A stretch of DNA of 64,000 bases from Gracilariopsis chorda (taxonomy: Eukaryota > Rhodophyta > Florideophyceae > Gracilariales > Gracilariaceae). The notes beneath the pieces were generated by a model. It was not told where the DNA came from, did not search any database, and worked only from the letters and a program-made list of their open reading frames with translations. The stretch spans positions 434,001 through 498,000 of the forward strand of contig NBIV01000002.1 in assembly GCA_003194525.1 (NCBI GenBank). Direction: 5' to 3'. Of the stretch, positions 9,467-19,446 are shown piece after piece (position 1 is the first letter of the stretch; the number at the start of each line of letters is the position of its first letter). The position numbers and the translations under genes are program-made.

Positions 9467-10972
9467 ATGTATTCCAACAGCGAAGACAGAAGCATTCGAA
9501 AGAATGAGGGTCGCAGAAGACGCGAAGAAAAGTATTACGAACTCGACGAGGATACAGAGAGCGTACAACCGTCGCAAAAGCGTACAAGAAGCTCTAACCA
9601 AGACGAAGCGCCGTTCGTGTGGCGGAAGAAAGCAGACCTACTTCGCAAAAAAGGCATCGATCCAGAAAGGGAAGAAGCGCGACAACGTGCCGAACTGCGC
9701 GCCGAACTGGCCTCCGCGAAGAAACGACGCGAGCAACGAGAGAGAGAACGCGCAGAATGGGAGGCTGCACAGATTGAGAGTGCGAGGGAGCGAGAGGCTT
9801 TATTGAACGAAGGTTGGCATAGGCAGGAAGCTTCTTTTCATGGCTCGCAACACTTTGTGAGACAGGCGATTCGAATTCGCGATAGACGCGCTTCTGACGT
9901 AGATTGGATTGCTAGACATGTTCGATTGGACTTGCGGTTGAATGTTGGTGTGCTCGATATGGAAGAGGTTTTAAAAGGAATGAATGCACACAAATTACAA
10001 GGATTGGCAGAAAGTGTTGAAGAAGAACTGGATTATGTAGTAGACTTCAGCACTGAAAATGATAACGGCGTGTGGAACAGAAAGGTACGACTGGAGTTTT
10101 GGAAGTGTGTTCGAGTGTGTGTGAAAGAACGAGTAGACAGAATAACAGGTGGGATGAATGATAGTGTTATTAAGGATGTGGATGACTTGTTACGGGGAAA
10201 ATCTATGGCCAAGTTGAGGGAGATGGAAAATGAAGTTGAGAGCGGACTGAAGGGTGGGGACGATGATGAAGATGGTGCATTTGGAGAGGTTGATTTTTGG
10301 AGTGTTGCTTTGAGTGGGATTCGTGCTCGAATAGCTGCGTTGAGATTGAAGGAGCTGAGTGAGATTCTAATGATGGAACGAGCGGAACGGGATGCACAAC
10401 AGGGAGACGAGGAGGACGCGAACGAGCGTGGAGTGGACGAAGAGGAGGGAGAAGAAGGTGAGAGGAGGAAGGGCGGCATGAGGGACGGTGAAGTTGGACG
10501 AGATGATGAGGAAGCGGGTGCATTGTTAGGGGAAGATGAGGAGGAAAACTTCGCAGATGAGGTAGAGGTACCCCGTCGAGAAGTGAAGCAATACGCGTGG
10601 AACGACAAGTACAGGCCGAGAAAACCCAAGTACATGAACAAGGTACACACGGGATACAAATGGAGCAAATACAATCGCACACACTACGATCACGATAATC
10701 CGCCGCCCAAAACGGTGCAAGGATACAAGTTTAACATATTCTACCCGGACTTGATGGACGCTTCAAAGACGCCAAAGTTCTCCGTGACGCAGTCCGATAA
10801 AGGTGAGAGCGCAATTATTACATTCCATGCGGGGGCGCCTTATGAGGATATTGCATTTCGAATTGTGAATCGACGGTGGGAACGATCGCATCGACGGGGG
10901 TATCGGTGTTGTTTTGATAGAGGCGTTTTGCAGTTGTGGTTTAACTTTGAACGATATTTTTACAAGCGGTGA
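9467..10972 (+). CDS. CACTIN: Cactin, spliceosome-associated protein
   Basis: Cactin is a conserved nuclear protein of the late spliceosome that supports accurate pre-mRNA splicing (first known as a modulator of fly Cactus). The 501-residue product has a basic, Arg/Glu-rich N-terminus with PFVWRKK (about residue 50). The middle domain starts near EASFHGSQHFVRQAIRIRD, and a long acidic stretch lies near residues 320-370. The diagnostic C-terminal domain has WNDKYRPRKPKY, YDHDNPPPK, GYKFNIFYPDL and the terminal block YEDIAFRIVN to LQLWFNFERY. Length is near the short end for the family. It ends 3 bp from the stop of the minus-strand HROB-like gene, so the two mRNAs must overlap at their 3' ends. 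Confidence 0.92.
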   Translation: MYSNSEDRSIRKNEGRRRREEKYYELDEDTESVQPSQKRTRSSNQDEAPFVWRKKADLLRKKGIDPEREEARQRAELRAELASAKKRREQRERERAEWEAAQIESAREREALLNEGWHRQEASFHGSQHFVRQAIRIRDRRASDVDWIARHVRLDLRLNVGVLDMEEVLKGMNAHKLQGLAESVEEELDYVVDFSTENDNGVWNRKVRLEFWKCVRVCVKERVDRITGGMNDSVIKDVDDLLRGKSMAKLREMENEVESGLKGGDDDEDGAFGEVDFWSVALSGIRARIAALRLKELSEILMMERAERDAQQGDEEDANERGVDEEEGEEGERRKGGMRDGEVGRDDEEAGALLGEDEEENFADEVEVPRREVKQYAWNDKYRPRKPKYMNKVHTGYKWSKYNRTHYDHDNPPPKTVQGYKFNIFYPDLMDASKTPKFSVTQSDKGESAIITFHAGAPYEDIAFRIVNRRWERSHRRGYRCCFDRGVLQLWFNFERYFYKR

Positions 10973-10975
10973 TAG

Positions 10976-12112
10976 TTAGAGGTTTAGCAGATCGGGATCG
11001 TCGACTCCGTCAAGTACAGCGTCCATGGTATTATCATCTATTTGTCTTTGTGGTGGTGGTGGTGGTGGTGATGGTTGGTGTTTGTTTTGTTGTTGTCGGA
11101 CTAGCTCGTCTACGTCGATGGTGGAGAGTACTTGGTCGAACTCTAGATCGGCGAGATCGGCGAGGTGTTGTTGTTGTTGTTGTCGGGGTTGTTGAGGAAA
11201 TTGTCGGCGGTGAGAGGACTGTGGGTGTTGCGGGTAGCGGGTATGTGATGGTTTGCCGGGCGGGATGAACGGACGTTGTGCAGCTCGGGAAGGGGTAGCA
11301 TACGGGGCAGCAGGTTGAGCCGCAGGCAGCGAATGGGGAACAACGCGGGGCCGTTTCGAGCGGGCAGCGGATGGAAGCCTCGACGGAGGTGTAACGACAC
11401 TGGGGCGCTTGAATCGCGGCTTGACAACGGGTGTGAAAGCGGGCTTCGGCGGCGGCACAGACGGCGGAGAAGCGGCATGAGGCAGGTAATACGAAAGTGC
11501 CCAATCGCGAATTACAGATGGTGAGGAGTTGGATGGCGGTGGTGGCGGGTCGAGGTTAAGGGGGGTGGCGGCTGTTGTGGGTTGAAACACGGTTTGAATG
11601 TTTCGTGGATGGATGGTGAGATGTATCTGATAGGGGTTTGTGGGCGGTTTGAAACCGGTGCACAGCGGCGTTAACAAGGTTGCCACGACGTTTTGAAGAA
11701 GGAGAACCGTACCCGTGGTGAGCGATTTGCAGCTGTTTGCAGCGGAATTGCGCGCGGTTGCGGGCGGGTTGTGCAGCGTTGCGAAGATGGTGGCGGTTGG
11801 GTCGGACAGAGTCAGACTTGTGTCGTTTCCGAAAAAGGTGTGGGAGGAGATTATGACGGGGATTAGAGGTTGGGGCGTTCTTATGGTTTGCAGCGCGTCG
11901 TTGCGCAGTAGCGCTAGGGAGGACGGCAGCTTTCGGGCGTGCTGACTGGACAGCATCGTCTTCCACGCTGGCGAGAGCAGCATCTGCGCGGAGGGCTCCG
12001 CGCGCGACGGGCGCTTCTGCGGCTTCAGCGACGACGACCGCGACGATGACGGCGAAGGCGACGAGCGCCAGCGCCCCGCGGGGCCCGGCACGCGGCTCAG
12101 CGGGCAGTCCAT
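10976..12112 (-). CDS. HROB: HROB-like OB-fold protein (MCM8-9 loader type)
   Basis: Animal HROB (C17orf53/MCM8IP) recruits and activates the MCM8-MCM9 helicase for DNA synthesis during homologous recombination. From the ATG at 12112 the product has 378 residues. It opens with a VPGPAG motif (residues 8-13), as in HROB. An OB-fold follows at about 84-178: VIISSHTFFG, LTLSDPTATIFATLH, GTVLLLQNV and IHLTIHPRNIQTVF match the family's strand pattern, with DPT and the 'LLLQNV' strand most telling. The C-terminal half is Pro/Gln-rich and ends acidic (DLEFDQVLSTIDVDELV). The frame is open back to 12436, but that part is Arg-rich and looks like leader. The family call rests on motif memory, not a search. 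Confidence 0.7.
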   Translation of the reverse strand: MDCPLSRVPGPAGRWRSSPSPSSSRSSSLKPQKRPSRAEPSAQMLLSPAWKTMLSSQHARKLPSSLALLRNDALQTIRTPQPLIPVIISSHTFFGNDTSLTLSDPTATIFATLHNPPATARNSAANSCKSLTTGTVLLLQNVVATLLTPLCTGFKPPTNPYQIHLTIHPRNIQTVFQPTTAATPLNLDPPPPPSNSSPSVIRDWALSYYLPHAASPPSVPPPKPAFTPVVKPRFKRPSVVTPPSRLPSAARSKRPRVVPHSLPAAQPAAPYATPSRAAQRPFIPPGKPSHTRYPQHPQSSHRRQFPQQPRQQQQQHLADLADLEFDQVLSTIDVDELVRQQQNKHQPSPPPPPPQRQIDDNTMDAVLDGVDDPDLLNL

Positions 12113-12481
12113 CGTCGGTACGCGCCGCGTCGGTGCGTTCGACTGGTGGTGCTCCTCCGTCCCGCGCAAGCTGCCGAGCACTCCCAAGTTTGAATCGCAA
12201 GTTGAACATCGAATGCACACGTCGCCCACGATGCCACGCAGGCGGCGTGGAAACGTGGCGGCGTGGAAACGTGGCGGCGGTGACACGTTGTATGGCGCGT
12301 GGCGCCACCTCAAAAGATCTGCGGCTGAGCGCGCACACACGCGGCACGGGGCGGCAGCCACTCGCCAGCGCCAGCTGCTGCAGCTCACAGCGCGCCGCAC
12401 ACAAAACCCCCGTTTCCGGTTGAACCAAGTCTTCATTGCCCGCGCCCCGCATCTCCTCCCCCGACCCTACCCGCCACCGCC
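12113..12481. promoter_or_regulatory. Divergent promoter region, HROB-like / ABC1 kinase
   Basis: This 369-bp GC-rich spacer lies between head-to-head genes. It contains a short direct repeat of gtggcggcgtggaaac near 12250-12275. No TATA box was found. Confidence 0.5.
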
Positions 12482-14590
12482 ATGAACGCGTTCGTACTCG
12501 TCCCGCCGCGACTGCCGAGCGGCTCGTTCTCTCGGCGTTGTCGAGCGCGTTGCGTCAAACGATTGCTTCCCACCGCCGTTTCGTCGGGGCGCGTCGTGGG
12601 AACTGGCGGCGCTGCTCACTCTGGAGACGCCAATGCCCTGGGTGCTGCCAATATTTCCTACGGTGAACGAGCCGTTGTCGATGCGTTCAGACCTACCAGA
12701 GATGAACTTGCGGCTGCTGGCGTGTCGAACATTGCGCCCAAACCGGTGCAACTTGAGCAACTGCCGGTCGTTGACACCGTTGCAGAGCCCGTAAAGCCCG
12801 TCTCGGGCGACACTCAACGACAGAAGGAGGGGGACCTATTTGATGTCGATGCTACTTGGTTGAAAAAGGGTACCTCAAACCCGTTTGTACGCACCCTGGA
12901 AATCTGGGTATTCTTCGTCTCCATGTTAATCGCCGAAGTCAAGATAAGGAAACTGCCCGATGCAGCGCAGAGAGCGGAAGCGAGAAAAGCTCAAGCCGTC
13001 CGTCTAAAGCAAGGCTTGGTAAGATTGGGGCCCACGTTTATTAAGTTGGGACAATTGTTGTCCACTCGAGTCGACGTCGTGCCGAAGGAATACATCGATG
13101 AACTCGCCATTTTGCAAGATCGAGTGCCTGGCTTTTCTGGTGAGCGCGCGGTTGAGGTTATTGAAAGGGAGTTTGAACAGCCTGTACATCAGATTTTTGA
13201 TTCGTTTGAAATGACCCCTATTGCTGCCGCTAGTTTGGGACAGGTGCACCGCGCCGTTTATCAGGGTCAGCGCGTTGCGGTTAAGATTCAACGCGCAGGA
13301 CTGAGACAACTGTTTGATGTTGATTTGAAAAACCTCAAGGTGCTCGCTGTAATGCTGGATCGACTTGATCCGAAGAGCGATGGAACTTCTAGAAATTGGG
13401 TCCAGATTTATGACGAAAGCGCCAAGCTGTTGTACCAGGAGATTGATTATATCAATGAGGGAAGGAACGCCGATCGTTTTCGTGATAACTTTGACAGTGT
13501 GCCTTGGGTTAAGGTGCCGGGCATTTATTGGCAACTTACCACTCAGCAGGTTCTCACCATGGAGTATGTGCCGGGAATCAAGATTAATGATTATGACGCC
13601 ATTGAACGGGCGGGGTTGGATCGTAAGCTCTTGGCTGAACGCAGTGCGGAGAGTTATCTTACTCAGTTGTTGAGGCATGGCTACTTCCATACCGATCCGC
13701 ATTGCGGCAATTTGGCGGTTGACACTGTTGCTGGCGGTAGACTGATTTATTATGACTTTGGTATGATGAGTGCGTTTGCACCGAATATCAAACGCGGCTT
13801 AGTTGACGTCGTGTTTAGCATTTACGAAGGCAATGCAAAGGAGATTTGTAATGCTATGGAACTTATGGGAGTGCTCAAATCCTCTGCCGATCGTGTTACC
13901 GTCGAGAAGGTTGGTCGCTATTTTTTGGGACTGTTTCGCAGTAACTTGGACACTCAGAATCGCAAAAAGAGCAAGGACGAGAAGAAGGCGGAGATGATTC
14001 GTCGTTTGGAATCGATTGGAGAGGATTTGATTGCTGTCAGTGAAGATGAATGTTTCAATTTCCCTCCCGTTTTTACATTTGTGTTCCGCTCGTTCACTAC
14101 TTTGGAGGGTATTGGAAAGGGACTTAATCCCAAGTATGACCTTACTATGATTGCTGGACCGTATCTTAAGGAGCTGATTGACCTTAAGGATGGTTCGGCT
14201 GCTGTCACTGCGTTGAAATCGTTTAGAAAACGGGTGGGATGGCGGGGTGAGGACTTGCAGGCTCTGGTGACGCAACCGAGAAAGACGGCTTACATTGAAG
14301 ACACTTTGAAACGGATGGAGTCCGGTGACCTCAAACTGAGGGTTCGTGTGTTGGAGTCGGAAAGGGCGTTTAAGCGCGTTAGTATGATGCAGAGCAATAT
14401 GGCGTTGGCTATGGCGGCTACTAGTTTGTCAAATATGGCTATTGTGCTGACCGCGTGTGCAGAGCGATTTGCTGTGCAGGCTCGCTTGTTGTGGTTGCTG
14501 GCGGCTATTGTTAGCGTTAGATTGGTCGTCGGCTTATTGAAGTACCGCGCTTTGGACGCTAGATTGAGGAAGTATGTCCGTGGAGGGTAG
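12482..14590 (+). CDS. ABC1/UbiB-family atypical kinase, plastid-targeted
   Basis: ABC1K/UbiB proteins are atypical protein kinase-like ATPases that control prenylquinone metabolism and plastoglobule or envelope functions. The product has 702 residues. The N-terminus MNAFVLVPPRLPSGSFSRRC is a transit peptide rich in Ser/Arg and Val. The family-specific KxGQ motif is K188-Q191 (FIKLGQ), the Ala-rich nucleotide loop is AAASLGQVH (248-256), and the ATP lysine is K268 (VAVKIQR). The EGRNADRF motif follows. The catalytic loop HTDPHCGNL lies near residue 403 and the metal-binding YYDFG near 422. The last 80 residues hold two hydrophobic segments. All key residues are present, so it should be active. 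The quinone substrate cannot be deduced. Confidence 0.93.
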   Translation: MNAFVLVPPRLPSGSFSRRCRARCVKRLLPTAVSSGRVVGTGGAAHSGDANALGAANISYGERAVVDAFRPTRDELAAAGVSNIAPKPVQLEQLPVVDTVAEPVKPVSGDTQRQKEGDLFDVDATWLKKGTSNPFVRTLEIWVFFVSMLIAEVKIRKLPDAAQRAEARKAQAVRLKQGLVRLGPTFIKLGQLLSTRVDVVPKEYIDELAILQDRVPGFSGERAVEVIEREFEQPVHQIFDSFEMTPIAAASLGQVHRAVYQGQRVAVKIQRAGLRQLFDVDLKNLKVLAVMLDRLDPKSDGTSRNWVQIYDESAKLLYQEIDYINEGRNADRFRDNFDSVPWVKVPGIYWQLTTQQVLTMEYVPGIKINDYDAIERAGLDRKLLAERSAESYLTQLLRHGYFHTDPHCGNLAVDTVAGGRLIYYDFGMMSAFAPNIKRGLVDVVFSIYEGNAKEICNAMELMGVLKSSADRVTVEKVGRYFLGLFRSNLDTQNRKKSKDEKKAEMIRRLESIGEDLIAVSEDECFNFPPVFTFVFRSFTTLEGIGKGLNPKYDLTMIAGPYLKELIDLKDGSAAVTALKSFRKRVGWRGEDLQALVTQPRKTAYIEDTLKRMESGDLKLRVRVLESERAFKRVSMMQSNMALAMAATSLSNMAIVLTACAERFAVQARLLWLLAAIVSVRLVVGLLKYRALDARLRKYVRGG

Positions 14591-15495
14591 CGCTTCGGGG
14601 TGTGTGGTGATGTTTGTTTCCGGGGAAGGGGGCGGTTGTACTTTGTAATCGGGTTTGTTTGGATATACATATATACATATGTGTGTGTGTGTTCTTTTTT
14701 TGTTTTTGGAAGGCTATCTTGTTTGTCTTATGTCTTGTTGTGTTCCTGTTTCTTGTTCCACTGTGTGTCGTGGCCTTGTTTATTTCGTTTTTAACTGTGT
14801 AGTTTGACGGTTGATGTACTAAATGTTTGCCTTTATGAGTTGCGATGTAGAGCGGAAGAGCTCTCTTTGTCTGTGCTCCATTCGTTGGTTGTCTGCAAAA
14901 GCAAGCTGAAGTGAGATAAAGGAAACTGTGGCTTTGTTTGCTTCCGCGCTTGGCAGATTGTAGTTCAGAAAGTACTCAGCCGTATACGGCTTCTCTTGGC
15001 CTTTCTGCGTCTGTGAGGTGGATATCGAATCCATAGGTTTGTTGTGGTGAAGTGTACGGCTGCTTACGCTTTCCGAGGCGCAGTGACCAATAACGGAAGG
15101 ACTCTACATCTGCTACTACCCCGGGTACCGATGGCTCCTTTGTCACCACAGAACAATGACGTGGATCACTTTCTTGATATAGTACCGTACCACAAGTGCT
15201 TTATGACTCGTAGAGTTTTCAAACCATGATCAGAAGAGCAGGAAAAACGTCACTGACATAGAGAGTTAGGTGAGAGAGAAGTGCACATGTCCAAGTTGAA
15301 CCTGCGAGAAATTGCGATGGAGTTATTATGACAAGGGATGTGCCGGGGGCATATGATGCGAATACAATCGCTGTCTGTGAGGCGGTGATGCTTCTTCTGC
15401 ATCTTCTTCTCCTTCTTTATTGTTGTCAACAGCGTGCTATTACTAAGCTGAAGGAAACCTTTCAGTAAAAGCTTTCTCTCTTCAGCTTCTTCCAG
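14591..15495. other. Intergenic region, no confident gene
   Basis: About 900 bases lie between convergent genes. The left part is T/G-rich (3' UTR of the kinase gene, with tatacatatatacatatgtgtgtg near 14660). A 71-codon minus-strand frame at 14819-15034, starting MDSISTSQTQKGQ, is possible but unsupported. Nothing else is recognised. Confidence 0.45.
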
Positions 15496-16341
15496 TCATG
15501 TCTTTTCGGACGCAAGCCGCTTTGCTCTTCTTTCAAAGTAACGTTGACGGTACGCGGCTATGGATTCGGGTGTGTTTCGACGCAACCCTCGTTTCTTTGG
15601 AATCCTTGGTTTGGTGAGCATGTCTGTGTACGAACTCCGGTTGCCGCTGGTGCTTGGTGGCTCATCGCCTTTGTGGTTTATTTCTTGATTGATCTGACCA
15701 CGATTATGCTTGCTGTGCTGTTTATTCAATCTGTACGGTTCTTCTGTGCTCGTTGGCTGAGCTTGTTTGTACTCGAGGATGGGGCCTGATGGTCCTTGTG
15801 CATCCTGTTCATCTGCAGTGCCTTCTGCAGTCTGTTCATTATCCTTTGGGATACCCTTGTTGTCTCCGGTATCGTCATCTTTCGACTTCAACACACTTGA
15901 TTGCAATAGTTTGTGATAAAACTCTGATACATTTCTTCCCGAAGGCTGCTCTTCCTCCTCCTGAATCTCGACCTGTCTCAGGCGCTCATTCTCTTCTAGC
16001 TTTCGTTTGTAAGCCGGAGTGACAAACCTCTCCTTGCCTTGAAAAAGTGCATCTTCCCGCTCTCGTTCCTTTACAATGCGCTGCTCAATGACGCGTTGAG
16101 CCTCGGCCTTTCTGCGTTCTGCACTTTCGACAAGCTTGCCGATGTACCGACTCTTTCGTTCCCGCTTTGTTGTATCTCGTTTTGCGACCGGCTGGGAGAA
16201 GATGTGTTCGATTTCCTTTTCAAGATCTGGGTTCACTGGCAGCTTTCTGCGTTGCGTGGCATTTGCGGCTTCCTTCACTGCGTTGAATGGCTTTTTGGCG
16301 TTTTCGGTGGAAGACGATGATGAAGAGTCGCTGTCAAACAT
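15496..16341 (-). CDS. NSRP1: NSRP1/CCDC55-like splicing regulator
   Basis: NSRP1 is a nuclear-speckle coiled-coil protein that changes splice-site choice. The 281-residue product begins with an acidic Ser tract, and the conserved DUF2040-type core spans about residues 60-155. The core has RKSRYIGKLVESAERRKAE, a Glu/Arg helix, then FVTPAYKRKLEENERL and the NVSEFYHKLL segment. A hydrophilic linker leads to a basic tail, AYRQRYFERRAKRLA, also typical of the family. Length is about half the animal protein, which has a long RS-like C-terminus. No introns are evident. Confidence 0.85.
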   Translation of the reverse strand: MFDSDSSSSSSTENAKKPFNAVKEAANATQRRKLPVNPDLEKEIEHIFSQPVAKRDTTKRERKSRYIGKLVESAERRKAEAQRVIEQRIVKEREREDALFQGKERFVTPAYKRKLEENERLRQVEIQEEEEQPSGRNVSEFYHKLLQSSVLKSKDDDTGDNKGIPKDNEQTAEGTADEQDAQGPSGPILEYKQAQPTSTEEPYRLNKQHSKHNRGQINQEINHKGDEPPSTSGNRSSYTDMLTKPRIPKKRGLRRNTPESIAAYRQRYFERRAKRLASEKT

Positions 16342-17491
16342 TTGTTCGGTTGCGAGTATGCAGAATCTTCGAATTCACCCCAGTCTGAAACACATGGACT
16401 GCCAAAGCTTGTTCCAGGTGTTGTAAACTATGATTACGGCAATGCCACGCACAAACGCTTGAGCCTGAACTCGAACTTTGGTTCACTTTCTCAGCACGAT
16501 CAGTGTCCTCTTGCTCGTAAATAAAGGGTTCCAGAACTTCCGCGATGCAATGCACTCTAGTAGTATTGATTGCAATTCTGTGTGATAGGCTCTCCGCATA
16601 AAGCTTACCATGCACTCCTGCCTGCCACGGATTCGACTGCCACGGAAACGAGGTAAGGGTTATATGGTATTTCAAAATAATGCGAACGTCGTCGAAGGCC
16701 TCGGGTGTCCCGAGTCAGGGGACCTTTGGTACAGCTCAATTTGAACGCTGGATCTGTTGTGCCCCGGCTCGTTGTTCACTCCTTGCATCGCACTACCTAA
16801 CGTTGCATACATGTTGCTGTGATCACATCATGCAACATGATGTTCCATCGAATCAAAGATAGATCCGTAGCGGATCGATAGAGCAGAGCAAGGACGCTGA
16901 TTTTGCGCAGTTCTTTAGAAACCAGCGGGCTAGAACCGGACAATACTCTGCGTGACTTCTAAATCAAGTAACCCAGACGGAGGTAATCATCTGTCCCCTG
17001 GTGAAGGTTAGGGATAGCCTTCGGGACATCCATGCCTGATGGCTGCACCACGTTTCCTTTATCGCGAGTCACGGTCAGCTCAATCAGATGGCGACGAGAT
17101 GTCTTTCTTTCGACCGATGGCCCTGACTGTGAAGCTAGTTTTACTTCCTCGTGTTTACTATTCCTGCCTTCAATCCTTTCGATTCAGGGCGACAGCCGTA
17201 CATGTTTGTGTGACTCATCCACAGATAGCGTCCTCTAACACGTGCAAACGTAACTTCTGTACAAGAAGAGATAAGTGCCGACTCGGCATATATGAATGCA
17301 TCATCATTCTGATGCTCGCAACCGCCGGCAGTATATCTAACAACAGTCGTTTGATACCGAAAAATTGCGAGGGTGTAACAAGCTACTCCTTCCCCGACCT
17401 ACGGTAATATTACACATGGTTTCGCCCAAACATAAGGTCAGGACGCCCACAAAAGTACAAAGGCGAGATGACTTTTGACCGATAATTGTGG
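16342..17491. other. Intergenic region, no confident gene
   Basis: I see nothing convincing in these 1.15 kb. A 122-codon plus frame at 17039-17407 has no recognisable domain. A GACCTTTGGTAC motif at about 16721 belongs to the recurrent motif described in the findings. Confidence 0.45.
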
Positions 17492-18334
17492 CTACTGGAT
17501 ATCGTCAGGGTCTTGCGTTTCAGTTGCAGCAAACGAAAGCTGACTGCGGGGGTGATCGGCCGGCAAGTCTTCATCGTAATGAATGAATTCGAAGCATGCA
17601 CCCGGTCGGTTGGCCCATCGCAGAAATACATCTTCCTTGACATAGCCATTTTTCTTTTGCATAAGTGCTCGCTTGTGCAGCCGGCACTTGTTACAAGGAG
17701 GCGGTTGGAAGTTCTGCTCATCTCGCTTTTGCTTTCGTCGCTGGCGACCCGTATGTAGCACATCTGCTATCGTAAAAGGAGGCTCAACTTTACTCGGTGT
17801 TCTAGTCGCAATCTCTTGACCATCCTGATACTCCTGCTTCGAGAACTGATGCTCATTTCGTTTATCGCCTGTACTCTTTGCCCGCTGCCCGCTTTGACGC
17901 ATAGAGCTCCCGTCTGAAAACTGCTGTATGTTCTTGCCGCCTTCGCTAGAAATCGCGTGCTCCTCAGTCCTGACAAAATGTTCTTCGCGGTCAGCGGTCT
18001 GGGAAAGAACCTGAACTGACGAATGTTGAGGAGCATGAACGTTTCCAAATTCGGATGACAGTATTCCAGCTCCTCCATATTGATGATTCCGGTGAACTTG
18101 AATTTCTAATTCCTCTATGCGCTTTTCGACTCGCAGTCGCCACTGGCGTTCTTTGTTGAGCTGCTCTTGCAAACTAGTGTTGACTTCTTCTTGCGCGTCT
18201 ATAATGTCAACCATGGCGGTCACCAGGCGTGTAACTTTGGCGGCATTCTCACGAGACGGTGAGATGGTGTGGAGCTGAGAGATGGAAGCAATTATGACGT
18301 TTGTTGAGTCATGAACCTTCTTCTTCCAGTCCAT
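17492..18334 (-). CDS. Unknown protein with coiled coil and Cys/His patch
   Basis: I do not recognise the family. From the ATG at 18334 (MDWKKKVHDSTN) the product has 280 residues. The frame is open a little further up (to 18472), but that part is basic and leader-like. Residues about 1-75 form a helical segment ending in a coiled coil (QEEVNTSLQEQLNKERQWRL). A polar middle follows, and near the C-terminus comes CNKCRLHKRALMQKK then PGACFEFIHYDED. The spacing of these Cys and His residues could bind one zinc ion. The conserved look of the C-terminal third suggests a real gene. Confidence 0.6.
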   Translation of the reverse strand: MDWKKKVHDSTNVIIASISQLHTISPSRENAAKVTRLVTAMVDIIDAQEEVNTSLQEQLNKERQWRLRVEKRIEELEIQVHRNHQYGGAGILSSEFGNVHAPQHSSVQVLSQTADREEHFVRTEEHAISSEGGKNIQQFSDGSSMRQSGQRAKSTGDKRNEHQFSKQEYQDGQEIATRTPSKVEPPFTIADVLHTGRQRRKQKRDEQNFQPPPCNKCRLHKRALMQKKNGYVKEDVFLRWANRPGACFEFIHYDEDLPADHPRSQLSFAATETQDPDDIQ

Positions 18335-18472
18335 CGTAGTGTCTAGAACTTGGCTGATCAGGGATGTCCTCCTTTCTCTTCGGCAAGACCTGGTCACTTT
18401 GTGACCTTGTGACAGGAGTGCTCTCGAATTTTGGAGCTTCTGAAAAAAAACAGTACAAGGGTAGCTGCGCAA

Positions 18473-19446
18473 AAAAGCTGCGGTTCAAAACAGTATCTAT
18501 CGACGAAACTCTTCCAGACTTCGTCAACACTGCTTCAACCTTTCAAGTTCGAATAGATTCGCATCTTGGCTCTTACTTCCACGACTTAGACATGGGATCA
18601 GGGATTGAGCCTTCTGACCTTTAGCCTTTCTCCGGTAAAGTGAAAGAAGGATAAAAGGGTTAAAAGGATAAAGGGTTCACGATTAACCCTTACCGTGGGT
18701 TAGATAGCCTCTGCTCACCTTCTGTTATGATGAGCGTCACACGTGACACGCACGAGGGCAACAAAGCAAAACCGGGCCAGCCAGTGATCGGAAGAAGTAG
18801 AAGTATCATTCTTGTGAAAGGCGATTCCATGTCTTCGAGAATTGAATGACCGCTGGCAAAACTCTTGTGTGTGGAAGACTGTTTGGTATTATACACAGAC
18901 TGTTGAGACAACGTTCTATTCTTTGCACGCAAGACATCTTCGTCGCCGATGTACAATGATTTCCTTGCAAGAATGTTTCTCTCATCAAGGATGCTAGATA
19001 TTTCCTGAGCAATTTTCGGATATCATTGACTACAACGGTATCTACCTTGCCCTTTCTTTTCTGCAACGTTGGCAGTTTCATGGCGTCTCGGGCTCTCATT
19101 GCCTAACACCTCAATACCCACCACTTCGCTTTCTCCTAGCCGTATGGCATCGGTGAAATACCGTTCCTTTCTCTGAGGCGTTATGTCAGATGCAGGTGGC
19201 ATGCCTGATACGAAGCGTTCGACCAACGCCAGAAAGACCAAAGGTTCATTCCTGGGATGGCGAACTCATGATTTTGCCGTTCTAGTTCTCACGGTAGGAT
19301 TCAGAACAGAAGCACAAATAGCAGAAACTCTTGAGAGTTTCGTACGCAAAGGTAAGATCTAAGATTAACCGGTTCGAATCCCGTACTACCTGAACTTTGC
19401 AATCAACGAAGTATTTGAACTGGAGACTGGGTTAAGCCATACGCTA
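18473..19446. other. Intergenic, with coding-like minus-strand stretches
   Basis: The minus strand at about 19241-19030 and 18970-18700 reads like protein in two different frames (for example QEISSILDERNILARKSLY), with no ATG and no splice sites in matching phase. It may be a decayed or spliced gene. A short inverted repeat lies at 18655-18691, and a tRNA-like 3' half lies at about 19292-19391. Nothing here is firm. Confidence 0.35.
18655..18691. repeat. Inverted AAGGGTTAA / TTAACCCTT pair
   Basis: A 9-bp perfect inverted repeat has arms 18655-18663 and 18683-18691, separated by 19 bases. More ggtta units lie around it, and a similar run (ggttaaagggttaacc) lies at 22000-22014. The sequence resembles telomere-like hexamers but is far too short for an array. 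Confidence 0.6.

Noticed and set aside
11034-11524. Several Ser/Thr/Pro-rich frames overlapping the HROB-like gene
   Set aside because: They are shadows of the Pro/Gln-rich coding sequence in other frames.
12113-12452. Extended HROB-like start or a second minus-strand protein at 11556-12452
   Set aside because: The extra residues are Arg/Ala/Cys-rich GC shadow and run into the promoter of the divergent gene.
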